NCBI RefSeq assembly: GCF_903642285.1
Contig: NZ_CAHJWJ010000023.1
Span: forward strand, 1-52,503
DNA: 52,503 nucleotides
DNA from: Sphingomonas bacterium
GTDB lineage: Bacteria > Pseudomonadota > Alphaproteobacteria > Sphingomonadales > Sphingomonadaceae
Direction: 5' to 3'
Part shown: positions 1-8,377 of the stretch, in pieces
Position numbering within the stretch: position 1 is the stretch's first letter
How the letters are laid out: every line of letters starts with the position of its first letter
The notes under the pieces: model-generated
What the model saw: only the letters and a program-made list of their open reading frames with translations
What the model was told of the DNA's origin: nothing
Databases searched by the model: none
Position numbers and translations under genes: made by a program

Positions 1-101
1 TGAAACGACCCATCCGACGCCTCCCGCTAACACCTCACAGCATAGCATATTACGTCGTTTTCACACAGCCTCAGTGGAAAGCGGACGTTCGCGATTAAGG
101 T

Positions 102-431
102 TCAGCGGTCAGCCCATGAGCGGAACGTCGCGATGAGACGGCCTAGATCGCGCGGGCCGCACCAACCCTTGAAATGCGAGCCCTCAACTCGGCAGACTAA
201 CCAAGGTACATCGCCGTCCAGTCCTTGAACCGGCTGCTCCTTTTCTGACACTCCCTCGTAGATTGGCGTGAAAGGCAGGCCGTTTAACGAAGTGTCTTGG
301 AGATCGACTTTCAGGCTCCACCCCGGATTGTCGAGCGTGTCGATGTTCACGCCATATTGATGCTCCCAGTCCTCGTCGCAATGCGCGAGATACCATTGCA
401 TCAGCCAAGTTAGATCATCAGGCGTGCTCAT
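102..431 (-). CDS. Imm53-family immunity protein (orphan)
   Basis: 109 aa, no signal peptide, acidic and Trp-rich. The N-terminal half carries the pattern I associate with Imm53 (immunity protein of polymorphic toxin systems): LTWLMQWYLAHCDEDWEHQYG at about residues 8-28, then an IDTLDNPGWSLKVDL block. Such proteins bind and neutralise a cognate secreted or contact-delivered toxin in the cytoplasm. No toxin is adjacent: the upstream side on its own strand (432-775) has no credible gene, and the next gene, arfB, is divergent. Base composition is visibly less GC-rich than the neighbours, which suggests acquisition by transfer. Family call from recognised motifs; partner unknown. Confidence 0.75.
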   Translation of the reverse strand: MSTPDDLTWLMQWYLAHCDEDWEHQYGVNIDTLDNPGWSLKVDLQDTSLNGLPFTPIYEGVSEKEQPVQGLDGDVPWLVCRVEGSHFKGWCGPRDLGRLIATFRSWADR

Positions 432-775
432 GCTCTAATCCTACGCACCCGGCGCGAAGGTCCGCAAGTGGGCGAAACGCGACATTCGCCGCTGTCCTAC
501 AGACCACCCGCCATGCCATCCCCGCATAATGCGAGCCCAGGTCAGTCATCCAACCGCCATCGCCACCCCGGCCGCCGCAAGTCCTTGTTTTCACAAGAAC
601 TGGAAAGACGAATGGCACACCTCCACTTCCTCCACTTCCGCGGCGATTTCGCCGCGCAGAATCGGGCGGACGCCGCCACTCTCCGATGCGCAACGCAGCA
701 CACCGGGCGATCGTCACGCGCACGGCACCAGCGCAGCCGGTAGCGCCGACCGTCCGGTCGTTGTAACCAACCCGC
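432..775. other. gene-free gap of about 340 bp
   Basis: Divergent gap between the Imm53 gene and arfB. The overlapping open frames here have atypical composition and no recognisable domain, so I do not call them. About 145 bp of it (488-633) looks like a decayed copy of repeat family C. Promoters for both flanking genes must lie here, but I see no convincing consensus. Confidence 0.5.
488..633 (+). repeat. repeat family C, degenerate copy
   Basis: Begins with CCGCTGTCCTACA (490-502) and reaches TCCACTTCC at 622-630, which is repeated at 631-639. The same two end motifs lie at almost the same separation in the copies at 1227-1369 and 22213-22355. The core is diverged. Found by eye. Confidence 0.4.
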
Positions 776-1201
776 ATGGTCGCCATCCCCATCACCCGGT
801 CGATCTGGATCGACGACAGCGAGCTGGCCGAAACCGCCACGCGCTCGGGCGGGGCGGGGGGGCAGCATGTGAACACCACCGACAGCGCGGTCATCCTGCG
901 CTTCGATGTCGCGGCGAATACGACGCTGCCCAATGCGGTGAAGAACCGGCTGGCGACGCTGGCGGGGTCGCGGATGACGATCGACGGCGTGCTGGTCCTG
1001 CGTGCCGAGGGATCGCGATCGCAGCATCTGAACCGCCAGGAGGCGCGCGAGCGGCTGGTGGCGCTGATTGCGGAGGCCACCATCGTCCCCAAGAAGCGCC
1101 GCCCGACCCGGCCAACCAAGGCCAGCCAGACGCGGCGCGTCGACGCGAAAAAGGGCCGCAGCGCGGTGAAGGCGGGGCGGGGGCGGGTTTCGCACGATTG
1201 A
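776..1201 (+). CDS. arfB: alternative ribosome-rescue factor ArfB (YaeJ/ICT1 family)
   Basis: 141-aa codon-independent peptidyl-tRNA hydrolase that frees ribosomes stalled at mRNA ends lacking a stop codon. The catalytic GGQ is at residues 28-30 inside TRSGGAGGQHVN, the release-factor loop. The C-terminus is strongly basic (KKRRPTRPTK... to RVDAKKGRSAVKAGRGR), as expected for the tail that probes the empty mRNA channel. Length matches the short ArfB class and not full release factors. The ATG at 776 leaves the normal short N-terminus. Monocistronic, followed by repeat C. Confidence 0.92.
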   Translation: MVAIPITRSIWIDDSELAETATRSGGAGGQHVNTTDSAVILRFDVAANTTLPNAVKNRLATLAGSRMTIDGVLVLRAEGSRSQHLNRQEARERLVALIAEATIVPKKRRPTRPTKASQTRRVDAKKGRSAVKAGRGRVSHD

Positions 1202-1226
1202 GCGACCGGGGTCGGCCACACCGGAA

Positions 1227-1369
1227 AACCGCTGTCCTACACGGCGCGCATTCGCTCTACCCTCATGGATGGCCGTCGCTCCCACCCGCTTCATCGCATC
1301 GCGACCGTGTCGCCTCATCGCAGCAGAACGTTTCGCGCGTGACGTGGCGTGTGGTTCGTCCACTTCCGA
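1227..1369 (+). repeat. repeat family C, copy 1 (143 bp)
   Basis: Starts AACCGCTGTCCTACACGGC and ends GCGTGTGGTTCGTCCACTTC-CGA. The copy at 22213-22355 (opposite strand) has the same end blocks and exactly the same length, so the two align without gaps: about 19 identical bases at the left end and about 23 at the right, with a CACCCGCTTC block in the middle and a diverged core. Lies between arfB and msrC and could carry msrC promoter signals. Confidence 0.7.
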
Positions 1370-1490
1370 CCCTTCGCGTTTCCGATTCGACCCAATTGCG
1401 GCGGACGAATCGTGCCCCATTCCCATGGCTTCTGTCGCATTCCGGAAGCACCGGTTTTGCTTGTGATCGCGGCGGTTGTAAGGTCGGCCG

Positions 1491-1982
1491 ATGTACGCCT
1501 TCGCCATCGCCGCCGGCAGCAAGACCGAACTCTACCGCGACCTCCTCGCCGCAGTCGATGCGTTGACCGCCGACGAGCCCGATGCGGTCGCCAACATGGC
1601 CAATGCGGCGGCGGTCCTGTGGCAATATCTGCCCGACCTCAACTGGGCGGGATTCTACCGGATGATCGGCGGCGAACTGGTGCTGGGGCCGTTCCAGGGC
1701 AAGCCCGCGTGCATCCGCATCGCGGTCGGGGCGGGAGTGTGCGGTGCGGCGGTGGCGACGGGCGCGACGCAGCGGATCGCGGACGTCCACGCCTTTCCGG
1801 GCCATATCGCCTGCGACGCGGCCAGTCGGTCCGAACTCGTCGTACCGATCGTGCGGGACGGCGTGGTGATCGGGGTGCTCGACCTCGACAGCCCGGTGCC
1901 CGACCGGTTCGACGCGGCCGATGAGGCGGGGTGCGAGGCGATCGTCGCGCTGATCGCCACGCGAATCGCGCCCATGGGTTGA
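1491..1982 (+). CDS. msrC: free methionine-(R)-sulfoxide reductase, GAF domain
   Basis: 163 aa, a single GAF domain. Reduces free Met-R-sulfoxide in the cytoplasm with thioredoxin as likely reductant. Cysteines fall at residues 74 (GPFQGKPACIRI), 84 (GVCG) and 108 (HIACDAASRSELVVP). The 10 and 24 residue spacings equal those of E. coli fRMsr (Cys84, 94, 118), so the catalytic and resolving cysteines are intact. The ATG at 1491 gives the usual N-terminus. Stands alone between repeat C and the RcnB-like gene. Role: repair of oxidised methionine under oxidative stress. Confidence 0.9.
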   Translation: MYAFAIAAGSKTELYRDLLAAVDALTADEPDAVANMANAAAVLWQYLPDLNWAGFYRMIGGELVLGPFQGKPACIRIAVGAGVCGAAVATGATQRIADVHAFPGHIACDAASRSELVVPIVRDGVVIGVLDLDSPVPDRFDAADEAGCEAIVALIATRIAPMG

Positions 1983-2096
1983 TCCGAATCGGGACACGCA
2001 GCGCGCTGGCCACTCCGGTCCGAGATTGGTAAGTGACACCTTAACGTAGACATTTGTTCGGCGCAGGGTGGGGCGTCGGAGATTAGGGAGACACGA

Positions 2097-3155
2097 ATGC
2101 GTAGCCTTTTGATCGCCACTGCCGCCATCGCCGCGATGACCGCGGGTCAGGCATCGGCACAGCGCATGATCGCGCATGGACCGGGTGCACCCTATGCGAC
2201 GCCGAACCAGGACCAGACGATGGCCCCGCCGCCGCCGGCAATGACCCGCACGACGAACTCCGTCGGCCATCCGCACGGCGATCGCTGGGGCAGCAAGGTC
2301 GGTGGTCGCTGGTGGGCCGGGGCGAACGCGCCGGGCGGCTGGAACGCCTATCGCCAGCCGCGTCGCGGGTCGCATCTGCCCGGCTATTGGAACTCGTCGC
2401 GCTTCTACATCACCGATTGGGCTGATTACGGCCTGTCGCAGCCGCCCTACGGCTATAACTGGGCGCGGTATTACGACGATGCGGTGCTGATCGACGATCG
2501 CGGCAGCGTGTACGATACCGTGGGCGGGCTCGACTGGGACGGCTATGGCGACGGCTATGCGGGCAACGAGACGGTGTATTCGGGATCGCCGGACGCCGGC
2601 TACGCGCAGGGCGGCGCGGTCCAGCAGACCTATGGCCAGTCGACTTACGCTCCCGACTACGACCGGCATCGCAGCAGCGGCGTCGGCGGGGCGATCGCGG
2701 GGGCCGCGGTCGGCGGCATCGCCGGCAATCTGATAGCGGGTCGGGGCAATCGTCTCGGCGGCACGCTGATCGGGGCGGGCGTCGGCGGGATCGCCGGCTA
2801 TGCGATCGATCGCGGGAGCAGCGGCCCGCATCGTCCCCGCTACGGTGCCGACTATGGCCAGCCGCCCGTCGCACCCGCCTATGCGCCGCCGCCGCCTTCC
2901 GGCTACGCGCCGCCCCCGCCGCCGCGCGCCGGCTGGGTCTCGCCCGACGGCACGACGACGGTCACGACCACGACGGGCGGCTATAATGGCGGCGGATCGA
3001 CGACCACGGTCGTCGTCCAGTCCGCGCCGGTCGTCACCACGACGACGACCGAGATCTACGAGGATGCGGTGACCTATACGCCGCCGCACAAGGTCTGGCG
3101 CAAGCGCGTCTGGCACAAGCCGGTGTGGCACAAGCCCGCCTGCGGCTGCCGCTGA
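2097..3155 (+). CDS. exported RcnB-like protein with glycine-zipper segment
   Basis: 352 aa. Signal peptide at residues 1-21 (MRSLLIATAAIAAMTAGQASA, cleavage before QRM). Residues about 60-135 resemble the RcnB periplasmic domain (NAYRQPRRG, LPGYW, ITDWADYGL, QPPYGYNWARYYDDAVLID). Two glycine-zipper hairpins follow (GGAIAGAAVGGIAG and GGTLIGAGVGGIAG, about 200-240), then Pro/Tyr-rich and Thr-rich low complexity. The C-terminus is unusual: VWRKRVWHKPVWHKPACGCR, a His/Lys/Cys tail that could bind metal. RcnB domains are linked to metal homeostasis; the zipper suggests envelope association. Function inferred. A strong terminator follows. Confidence 0.8.
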   Translation: MRSLLIATAAIAAMTAGQASAQRMIAHGPGAPYATPNQDQTMAPPPPAMTRTTNSVGHPHGDRWGSKVGGRWWAGANAPGGWNAYRQPRRGSHLPGYWNSSRFYITDWADYGLSQPPYGYNWARYYDDAVLIDDRGSVYDTVGGLDWDGYGDGYAGNETVYSGSPDAGYAQGGAVQQTYGQSTYAPDYDRHRSSGVGGAIAGAAVGGIAGNLIAGRGNRLGGTLIGAGVGGIAGYAIDRGSSGPHRPRYGADYGQPPVAPAYAPPPPSGYAPPPPPRAGWVSPDGTTTVTTTTGGYNGGGSTTTVVVQSAPVVTTTTTEIYEDAVTYTPPHKVWRKRVWHKPVWHKPACGCR

Positions 3156-3192
3156 GCCACCGGGGGGACGGCCCGACCACGGGCCGCCGGGG

Positions 3193-3228
3193 ATGCCGTC
3201 CCGCGCGCCGCACGCGGGACGGCATTTT
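3193..3228 (+). terminator. intrinsic terminator after the RcnB-like gene
   Basis: Perfect 13-bp stem ATGCCGTCCCGCG (3193-3205) with CGCGGGACGGCAT (3213-3225), a 7-nt loop, then a TTTT run. 38 bp past the stop codon. Confidence 0.85.
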
Positions 3229-3350
3229 GGTGTCTCGAACAAGCCTTACTCGACGTTGCGCAGGGACTGGGCACCTTTCTTGACCAGTGTGTTACAAACC
3301 TATATCACCGCATAGGTAAACCCGTTTACTGTCATGGAATGGAACGCGAC

Positions 3351-3578
3351 ATGACCGATTATATGAGCGCTCAAGAGCTTCCGACCAACGGCGTTTTCAA
3401 CGGCATCATTGATGGCGATGCGCGCGTAAAGCGCGGCTCAGACCTGGACGTTAAAGGCATTATCAACGGCGACCTGTTCGTGGAAGCAGAATCCAGGGTG
3501 CGCGTAAGCGGCATCGTGAACGGCCGCGTCATAAGCGACGGTGCCGATGTGGAGCTGAAAGGCATCATCGGCGGGTAG
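3351..3578 (+). CDS. bactofilin-like polymer-forming mini-protein
   Basis: 75 aa from ATG 3351; an in-frame ATG at 3339 is also possible. I prefer 3351 because GGAA (3341-3344) sits 6 nt upstream. Almost the whole protein is a short-period repeat with GII/GIV-NGD turns (FNGIIDGDARV, VKGIINGDLFV, VSGIVNGRVIS, LKGIIGG), the pattern of a right-handed beta-solenoid as in bactofilins, but with only about four rungs, far shorter than a normal bactofilin. No membrane segment. Codon use is less GC-biased than neighbours, suggesting transfer. A TTGACC-like and TATATC-like pair near 3280-3306 may be its promoter. Function unknown. Confidence 0.6.
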   Translation: MTDYMSAQELPTNGVFNGIIDGDARVKRGSDLDVKGIINGDLFVEAESRVRVSGIVNGRVISDGADVELKGIIGG

Positions 3579-3601
3579 GGCTATGGAGGCTGCGCACCGC
3601 G

Positions 3602-4870
3602 TCAGTTCCGCGGCGGTCGTCCGGCGAAGCTCACCAGGCTCTCCGACCCGTCCGCGGCCAGCGCGGATACGCCGACGAAATGGTCGTCGACCGGCACCTG
3701 CGGCAGGATGATCGTCGTAGCGGTCACGTCGCGCTTGTCGGTCCAGTCCTGCAGATCGTCGCGCCGCCACCGGACGCGGTAGCCGACCGCGCCGGGCACC
3801 GCGGCCCACTTCACCGTCGTGTCGCGGGACAGCGCGCCCGACATCGACACGCCACCCGGTGCGGCGGGTGCGCTCGCCAGCCGGACGATCGTCGCCATGT
3901 TGATCGCGGTCACCTTCGCCAGATACGCGAAGTCCATGCCGTCGATCGTGTCGCCGTAGACGGTGCCGTTCTCGGTGCGCAGGTCCTGATGCTGGCGGTC
4001 CCAGTTCTCCGCCGCGACCGAGAAGCGGACCGCTGGATAGCCGAGCTTCAGGAACGGCTCGTGGTCGCCGCCGCGGCCGAACCGGTCGGGGCGGCGATCG
4101 ACGAACACGTCGAGACCGCCGGGGATGGTGCCGGCGATGCCGTCGATCGCCTTGGCCAGCGCCCGGCTTGGGCCGTCGTCTTCCCCGCCGTCGGCCCGGC
4201 GCGCCTGTTGCTGCGGCAGGTCCTCGGCCGCGCGGATCCCTTCGGAGAACACGCGCACCGTCTTCGCTTCGCGGACGCCGCCCTGGCCGATGCTGTTGCC
4301 GATGATGTCGTTGTTGAGCATCGCGGATATCTGCCAGCCGCGCGTCTTCGCGGTTTCGGCGAGCAGCGTGGAGCCCCACAGGCCCTGCTCCTCGCCGGAG
4401 AAGATCGCATAGACGATCGTCGCGTCGAAATGCCGCTTCGACAGGATGCGTGCCGCCTCCAGCACCAGCGCGACGCCCGACGCATCGTCGTTCGCGCCCG
4501 GTGCGTCGGAGGTGGCGTTCATCTCGTTCGTCACGCGGCTGTCGATATGGCCGCCGACGATGACGACGCGGTTCGGATCGCGGCCCCGCTGGATACCGAG
4601 CACATCCTCGACCACCACGCCGTTCGGCGCGCGTGGTCCGGTGAAGCTGCGCGATATGCGATCGACCGTAATGCATCCGCCGCAATCCGCCGCGATCGCC
4701 CGGAACCGCGCCGCCGCCCAGTCGCGCGCCGCACCGATCCCGCGCTTCGGATCGGTCGTGGTCGATAGCGTGTGGCGCGTGCCGAAGCCGACGAGCGTCG
4801 TGACGGTCGCCTTCATCTGTTGTTGCGACGGGGCGGGAAGGGCGGCGGCGAGGAGAAGGGGGATGAGCAT
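3602..4870 (-). CDS. secreted M28-family zinc metallopeptidase with C-terminal Fn3-like domain
   Basis: 422 aa. Signal peptide MLIPLLLAAALPAPS. The M28 catalytic domain shows the zinc-ligand series: GGHIDS (His108), GANDDASG (bridging Asp128), FSGEEQGLWGS (Glu160/161, general base and ligand), NNDIIGN and GGDHEPFLKLGYPA (last His). About 80 C-terminal residues (YRVRWRRDDLQDW ... VSALAADGSESL) look like a fibronectin-III-type beta-sandwich. Expected to remove N-terminal amino acids from peptides in the periplasm or outside. Convergent with the bactofilin-like gene (23 bp apart). Its ATG lies 52 bp after the ruvX stop codon on the same strand. Confidence 0.88.
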   Translation of the reverse strand: MLIPLLLAAALPAPSQQQMKATVTTLVGFGTRHTLSTTTDPKRGIGAARDWAAARFRAIAADCGGCITVDRISRSFTGPRAPNGVVVEDVLGIQRGRDPNRVVIVGGHIDSRVTNEMNATSDAPGANDDASGVALVLEAARILSKRHFDATIVYAIFSGEEQGLWGSTLLAETAKTRGWQISAMLNNDIIGNSIGQGGVREAKTVRVFSEGIRAAEDLPQQQARRADGGEDDGPSRALAKAIDGIAGTIPGGLDVFVDRRPDRFGRGGDHEPFLKLGYPAVRFSVAAENWDRQHQDLRTENGTVYGDTIDGMDFAYLAKVTAINMATIVRLASAPAAPGGVSMSGALSRDTTVKWAAVPGAVGYRVRWRRDDLQDWTDKRDVTATTIILPQVPVDDHFVGVSALAADGSESLVSFAGRPPRN

Positions 4871-4922
4871 GGACGGATGGTGGCCGGAAACGCATCGCTA
4901 CTCAAGGGCTCGTTCGGTGGCC

Positions 4923-5381
4923 CTAAAACGCCGTCAGCGCATCGATCGCGCCCTGCAGGATATACGCCGCCGCCATCTTGTCGACCAGTTCCGCCCGCTT
5001 CGCACGGCTTGCATCCTGTTCGATGAGCGTCCGCGTCACCGCGACGGTCGACCAGCGTTCGTCCCATAGCAGCACCGGTGCCAAGTCCTCGATGTTGCGC
5101 GCGAAGGCGCGGGTGGACTGGCTGCGCGGGCTTTCGCTGCCGTCGAGGTTGATCGGCAACCCGACGACGATCCCGCGCACCGCCTGAGCGGCAATCAACT
5201 GCGCGAGGATCGTCTTGTCCTTCTGGAACCTGGTCCGCCGCACGAGCGTCGCCGGGCTGGCGAAGCTCCAGCCCGCATCGCACAACGCCGTGCCTATCGT
5301 TTTGGTACCCACGTCCAGTCCCAATAGCCGTCCACCTTCGGGCAGGATGGCCCTGAACGCGCTGCGATCCCCGGTGATCAC
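4923..5381 (-). CDS. ruvX: RuvX/YqgF-type Holliday junction resolvase-like nuclease
   Basis: 152 aa from GTG 5381. The frame stays open upstream, but the GTG overlaps the stop of the DUF3089 gene as GTGA and leaves the family N-terminus, [17 protein letters not shown]. RNase-H-like fold: first Asp in GLDVGTK (motif I), [17 protein letters not shown] (motif II), [12 protein letters not shown], and C-terminal [16 protein letters not shown]. Members process 16S rRNA 5' ends and/or resolve junctions in the cytoplasm. Translationally coupled to the upstream hydrolase. Confidence 0.92.
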   Translation of the reverse strand: MITGDRSAFRAILPEGGRLLGLDVGTKTIGTALCDAGWSFASPATLVRRTRFQKDKTILAQLIAAQAVRGIVVGLPINLDGSESPRSQSTRAFARNIEDLAPVLLWDERWSTVAVTRTLIEQDASRAKRAELVDKMAAAYILQGAIDALTAF

Positions 5382-6487
5382 CGGTCGTCGAATGCGGCCA
5401 GCCGGCGCACGGCGTCCATCCGGACATTGGCCCAGAACAGGCTGTAATCGTACACATGGTAGTTGTTCCCCGGCAGAACGTAGCTGCCGAGGTTGGGCGG
5501 TTCCCCGATCAGCAGGAAACCGCGCCCGGCGCAGCGCGCGGGGACCCGGCCGGCAAGGATCGTCGCACTCGACAGGTCGGCGGAGGGATAGAGCGTGCCG
5601 AGGTTCGCCGCGGCTGGTGCGGCGGCATCCGGCGTGCCGGTCAGCGGATTGATGCACAGGATGGGCGTATTGATCCGCGGGTGACCGTCGAACCCCGTCG
5701 TCGCATCATAGGTGTCGAGGATCAGCGACGGATCGGCGGGCTCGGCAAAGCTTTCCCACGACAGGATGCATCCGGGCTGGTCGGCGGCGGCGCAGGCCGG
5801 CAGGCCGAGCGCGCCAAGATCGGCGGTCTTCGAGATCGGCCAGCCGATGACGTAGGCGGCGACGATCCGTTTCGCGAGCGCGGGGTCCTTCGCGACGCGG
5901 TCGCGCAGCAGTCGCTCGAGATGGAGCGCGCCCTGACTGTGCCCCGCCAGGATGATCGGCCGGTCGGGATCGACCTGTGTCAGGAACGCGTCGAACGCGG
6001 CCGATACGTCGCGGTAGGCAAGGTCGAGTGCTTTCCGTGCATCGGCGACGTCGGTCAGGAATGCGCCGAACGTCGCTTGGCGATAACGGGGGGCCCAGAC
6101 CTGACCCGCCTCGTTGAACGCACTCGCCTGCCCGCGCAGGAATAGCGCGGCGCGGTCGTTCGCCTCCTTGTCGTCGAGCGGCGCATTCCAGTGATCGCGG
6201 GCGAGATAGGAGGTGGGATGAATGAAGAACACCGCGGCTTCGGGCGTTTTGCCGGGCGTGTATCCCGCGGGCACCCATAGCGTCGGATTGTCGGTGATAT
6301 CCGGCCGCGCGATCCACATCGCCTTGTCGGCATAGGCGGCAGCGTCGATCGGCCGCTCGGCCCTGAAAGTCTCGCGGGGGACCAGCGCCAGCCGCAGCAA
6401 TTGCGTCCCGTAGAGCCGGTACGCGAACGCCCCCGCGATTACGACGACGATCAGGACGGCGACGGCATAGAGGAACTTGCGGGCCAA
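5378..6487 (-). CDS. DUF3089 alpha/beta-hydrolase-like membrane-anchored protein
   Basis: 369 aa. Starts at TTG 6487 with GGAGAG just upstream as ribosome-binding site. N-terminal anchor [20 protein letters not shown], then a DUF3089 domain: FFIHPTSYL, a GHSQGALH nucleophile elbow (Ser), and a final [18 protein letters not shown] block with His. Probably an envelope-anchored esterase or lipase-like hydrolase; substrate unknown. Diverges from gatC with about 95 bp between, and overlaps ruvX by GTGA. Confidence 0.85.
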   Translation of the reverse strand: MARKFLYAVAVLIVVVIAGAFAYRLYGTQLLRLALVPRETFRAERPIDAAAYADKAMWIARPDITDNPTLWVPAGYTPGKTPEAAVFFIHPTSYLARDHWNAPLDDKEANDRAALFLRGQASAFNEAGQVWAPRYRQATFGAFLTDVADARKALDLAYRDVSAAFDAFLTQVDPDRPIILAGHSQGALHLERLLRDRVAKDPALAKRIVAAYVIGWPISKTADLGALGLPACAAADQPGCILSWESFAEPADPSLILDTYDATTGFDGHPRINTPILCINPLTGTPDAAAPAAANLGTLYPSADLSSATILAGRVPARCAGRGFLLIGEPPNLGSYVLPGNNYHVYDYSLFWANVRMDAVRRLAAFDDR

Positions 6488-6582
6488 AACGCTCTCCGGG
6501 GCGGACGGCGCTCCGTGCCCCAGCGCATCACCGCTGGCAATCCGGGTTGCGCGTGGGCGAGCCGCGGTGCTAGCCGCGCATC

Positions 6583-6870
6583 ATGTCCGTAGAACCCGCC
6601 ACCGTGAAGCGGATCGCGAGCCTTGCCCGCATCGCGATCACCGACGAGGACGCACAGCGCCTCGCCCCCGAACTCGACAACATCATGGGCTGGATCGAAC
6701 AATTGAGCGAGGTCGACACGACCGGCGTCGAGCCGATGACCGCGGTCATCCCCAATACGCTGCGCCTGCGCGACGATGTCGTGACGGAGGGCGGCATCCG
6801 CGATCTGCTTATGAAGAATGCGCCCGAGGCGGAACATGGCTTCTTTACCGTGCCGAAGGTGATCGAATAA
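6583..6870 (+). CDS. gatC: Asp-tRNA(Asn)/Glu-tRNA(Gln) amidotransferase subunit C
   Basis: 95 aa, the usual size. [18 protein letters not shown] at the N-terminus and the [29 protein letters not shown] blocks are typical. Small subunit that wraps around GatA and stabilises the complex converting misacylated Glu-tRNA(Gln) and/or Asp-tRNA(Asn). Stop overlaps the gatA start (TAATG at 6868-6872). Confidence 0.95.
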   Translation: MSVEPATVKRIASLARIAITDEDAQRLAPELDNIMGWIEQLSEVDTTGVEPMTAVIPNTLRLRDDVVTEGGIRDLLMKNAPEAEHGFFTVPKVIE

Positions 6871-8366
6871 TGGTCGATCTCACCGACCTGGGCGTCGCCG
6901 CGATCCGCGACGGGGTACGCGAGGGCGATTTCACCGCGCGCAGCGTCGCCGAGGCGTTCGTCGCCAAGGTGGCGAAGGCGAAACTGCTCAACGCCTTCAT
7001 CGTCGAAACGCCCGACCATGCGCTCGCCGCGGCCGATGCGGCCGATGCGGCGCGTGCGGCGGGCGAGGTGCCGAAGCCGCTGGCCGGCGTGCCGATCGGC
7101 ATGAAGGATCTGTTCTGCACGAAGGGCACCGCGACGACCGCGGCGAGCCGCATCCTCGAAGGCTTCGTGCCGCCGTACGAGAGCGCGGTTTCCGAACGGC
7201 TGTTCAATGCAGGCGCGGGGATGCTCGGCAAGCTGAACATGGACCAGTTCGCGATGGGATCGTCGAACGAAACGAGCGCATTCGGCAACGTGATCTCGCC
7301 GTGGCGGCGCAAGGGAGCCGACGGGATTGGGAGCAACGCCGCGCTCGCACCGGGCGGATCGTCGGGCGGGTCGTCCGCCGCCGTATCGGCGCGGTTGTGC
7401 CCCGGCGCGACCGGCACCGATACCGGCGGCTCGATCCGCCAACCGGCGGCGTTCACGGGCATATCGGGTATCAAGCCGACCTATGGCCGCTGTTCTCGCT
7501 GGGGGACGATAGCATTCGCCTCCTCGCTCGACCAGGCGGGGCCGATGGCACGCGACGTGCGCGACCTCGCGATCATGCTGGAAGCGATGGCCGGGTTCGA
7601 TGCGCGGGACGCCACTTCGCTGCAGCTGGACGTGCCCGGCTGGGAAGCCGGATTATCGGGCGATCTCAAGGGTAAACGCGTCGGTATTCCCAAAGAATAT
7701 CGGGTCGACGACATGCCTGAGGAGATCGACGCGCTGTGGCAACAGGGCATCGCCTGGCTGCGTGACGCGGGGGCGGAGATCGTCGAGGTCTCGCTGCCAC
7801 ACACCAGATACGCATTGCCGGCCTATTACATCATCGCCCCCGCCGAAGCCTCATCGAACCTGGCGCGCTATGACGGCGTCCGCTACGGCCTGCGCGATCT
7901 GCCCGCGGGGGCGGGGTTGCAGGACATGTATGCCGCGACCCGTGCGGATGGGTTCGGGGCGGAAGTGAAGCGGCGCATCCTGATCGGAACATATGTCTTA
8001 TCTGCAGGCTTTTACGATGCTTACTTCACACAGGCAGCGAAGATACGTACACTGATCGCTCGCGATTTTGAACAGGCATGGGCAAGGTGCGACGTCCTGC
8101 TCGCGCCGACTGCGCCGAGCGCCGCCTTTGCTCTAGGTAAGAAGTCCGCCGATCCGCTCGCAATGTACCTCAACGACGTGTTTACCGTGCCTTCGTCGCT
8201 TGCCGGTCTGCCGGCGATGAGCGTGCCCGGCGGCGTCGACAAGGACGGCCTGCCGCTCGGGCTGCAGATCATCGGCAAGCCATTGGACGAGCAGGGCGTA
8301 TTGAACGCGGGGCTGGCGATCGAGCAGCGGGCAGGGTTCGTGGCGCAGCCGGAGGCGTGGTGGTGA
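6870..8366 (+). CDS. gatA: Asp/Glu-tRNA amidotransferase subunit A
   Basis: 498 aa from ATG 6870, overlapping the gatC stop; the frame is open further upstream, but that part runs through gatC. Amidase-signature enzyme that releases ammonia from glutamine. Ser-cis-Ser-Lys triad visible: Lys79 (IGMKDLF), Ser164 ([10 protein letters not shown]) and Ser188 (DTGGSIRQP). A short insertion (KGADGIGSN) precedes the glycine-rich loop. Ammonia passes to GatB. Overlaps gatB by a few bases. Confidence 0.96.
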   Translation: MVDLTDLGVAAIRDGVREGDFTARSVAEAFVAKVAKAKLLNAFIVETPDHALAAADAADAARAAGEVPKPLAGVPIGMKDLFCTKGTATTAASRILEGFVPPYESAVSERLFNAGAGMLGKLNMDQFAMGSSNETSAFGNVISPWRRKGADGIGSNAALAPGGSSGGSSAAVSARLCPGATGTDTGGSIRQPAAFTGISGIKPTYGRCSRWGTIAFASSLDQAGPMARDVRDLAIMLEAMAGFDARDATSLQLDVPGWEAGLSGDLKGKRVGIPKEYRVDDMPEEIDALWQQGIAWLRDAGAEIVEVSLPHTRYALPAYYIIAPAEASSNLARYDGVRYGLRDLPAGAGLQDMYAATRADGFGAEVKRRILIGTYVLSAGFYDAYFTQAAKIRTLIARDFEQAWARCDVLLAPTAPSAAFALGKKSADPLAMYLNDVFTVPSSLAGLPAMSVPGGVDKDGLPLGLQIIGKPLDEQGVLNAGLAIEQRAGFVAQPEAWW

Positions 8367-8377
8367 GCGAGGGAACG

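Noticed and set aside
1263..3242. 659-aa open frame antisense to msrC and the RcnB-like gene
   Set aside because: High-GC shadow frame, Arg/Pro-rich without domains; the plus-strand genes have clear motifs, signal peptide and terminator.
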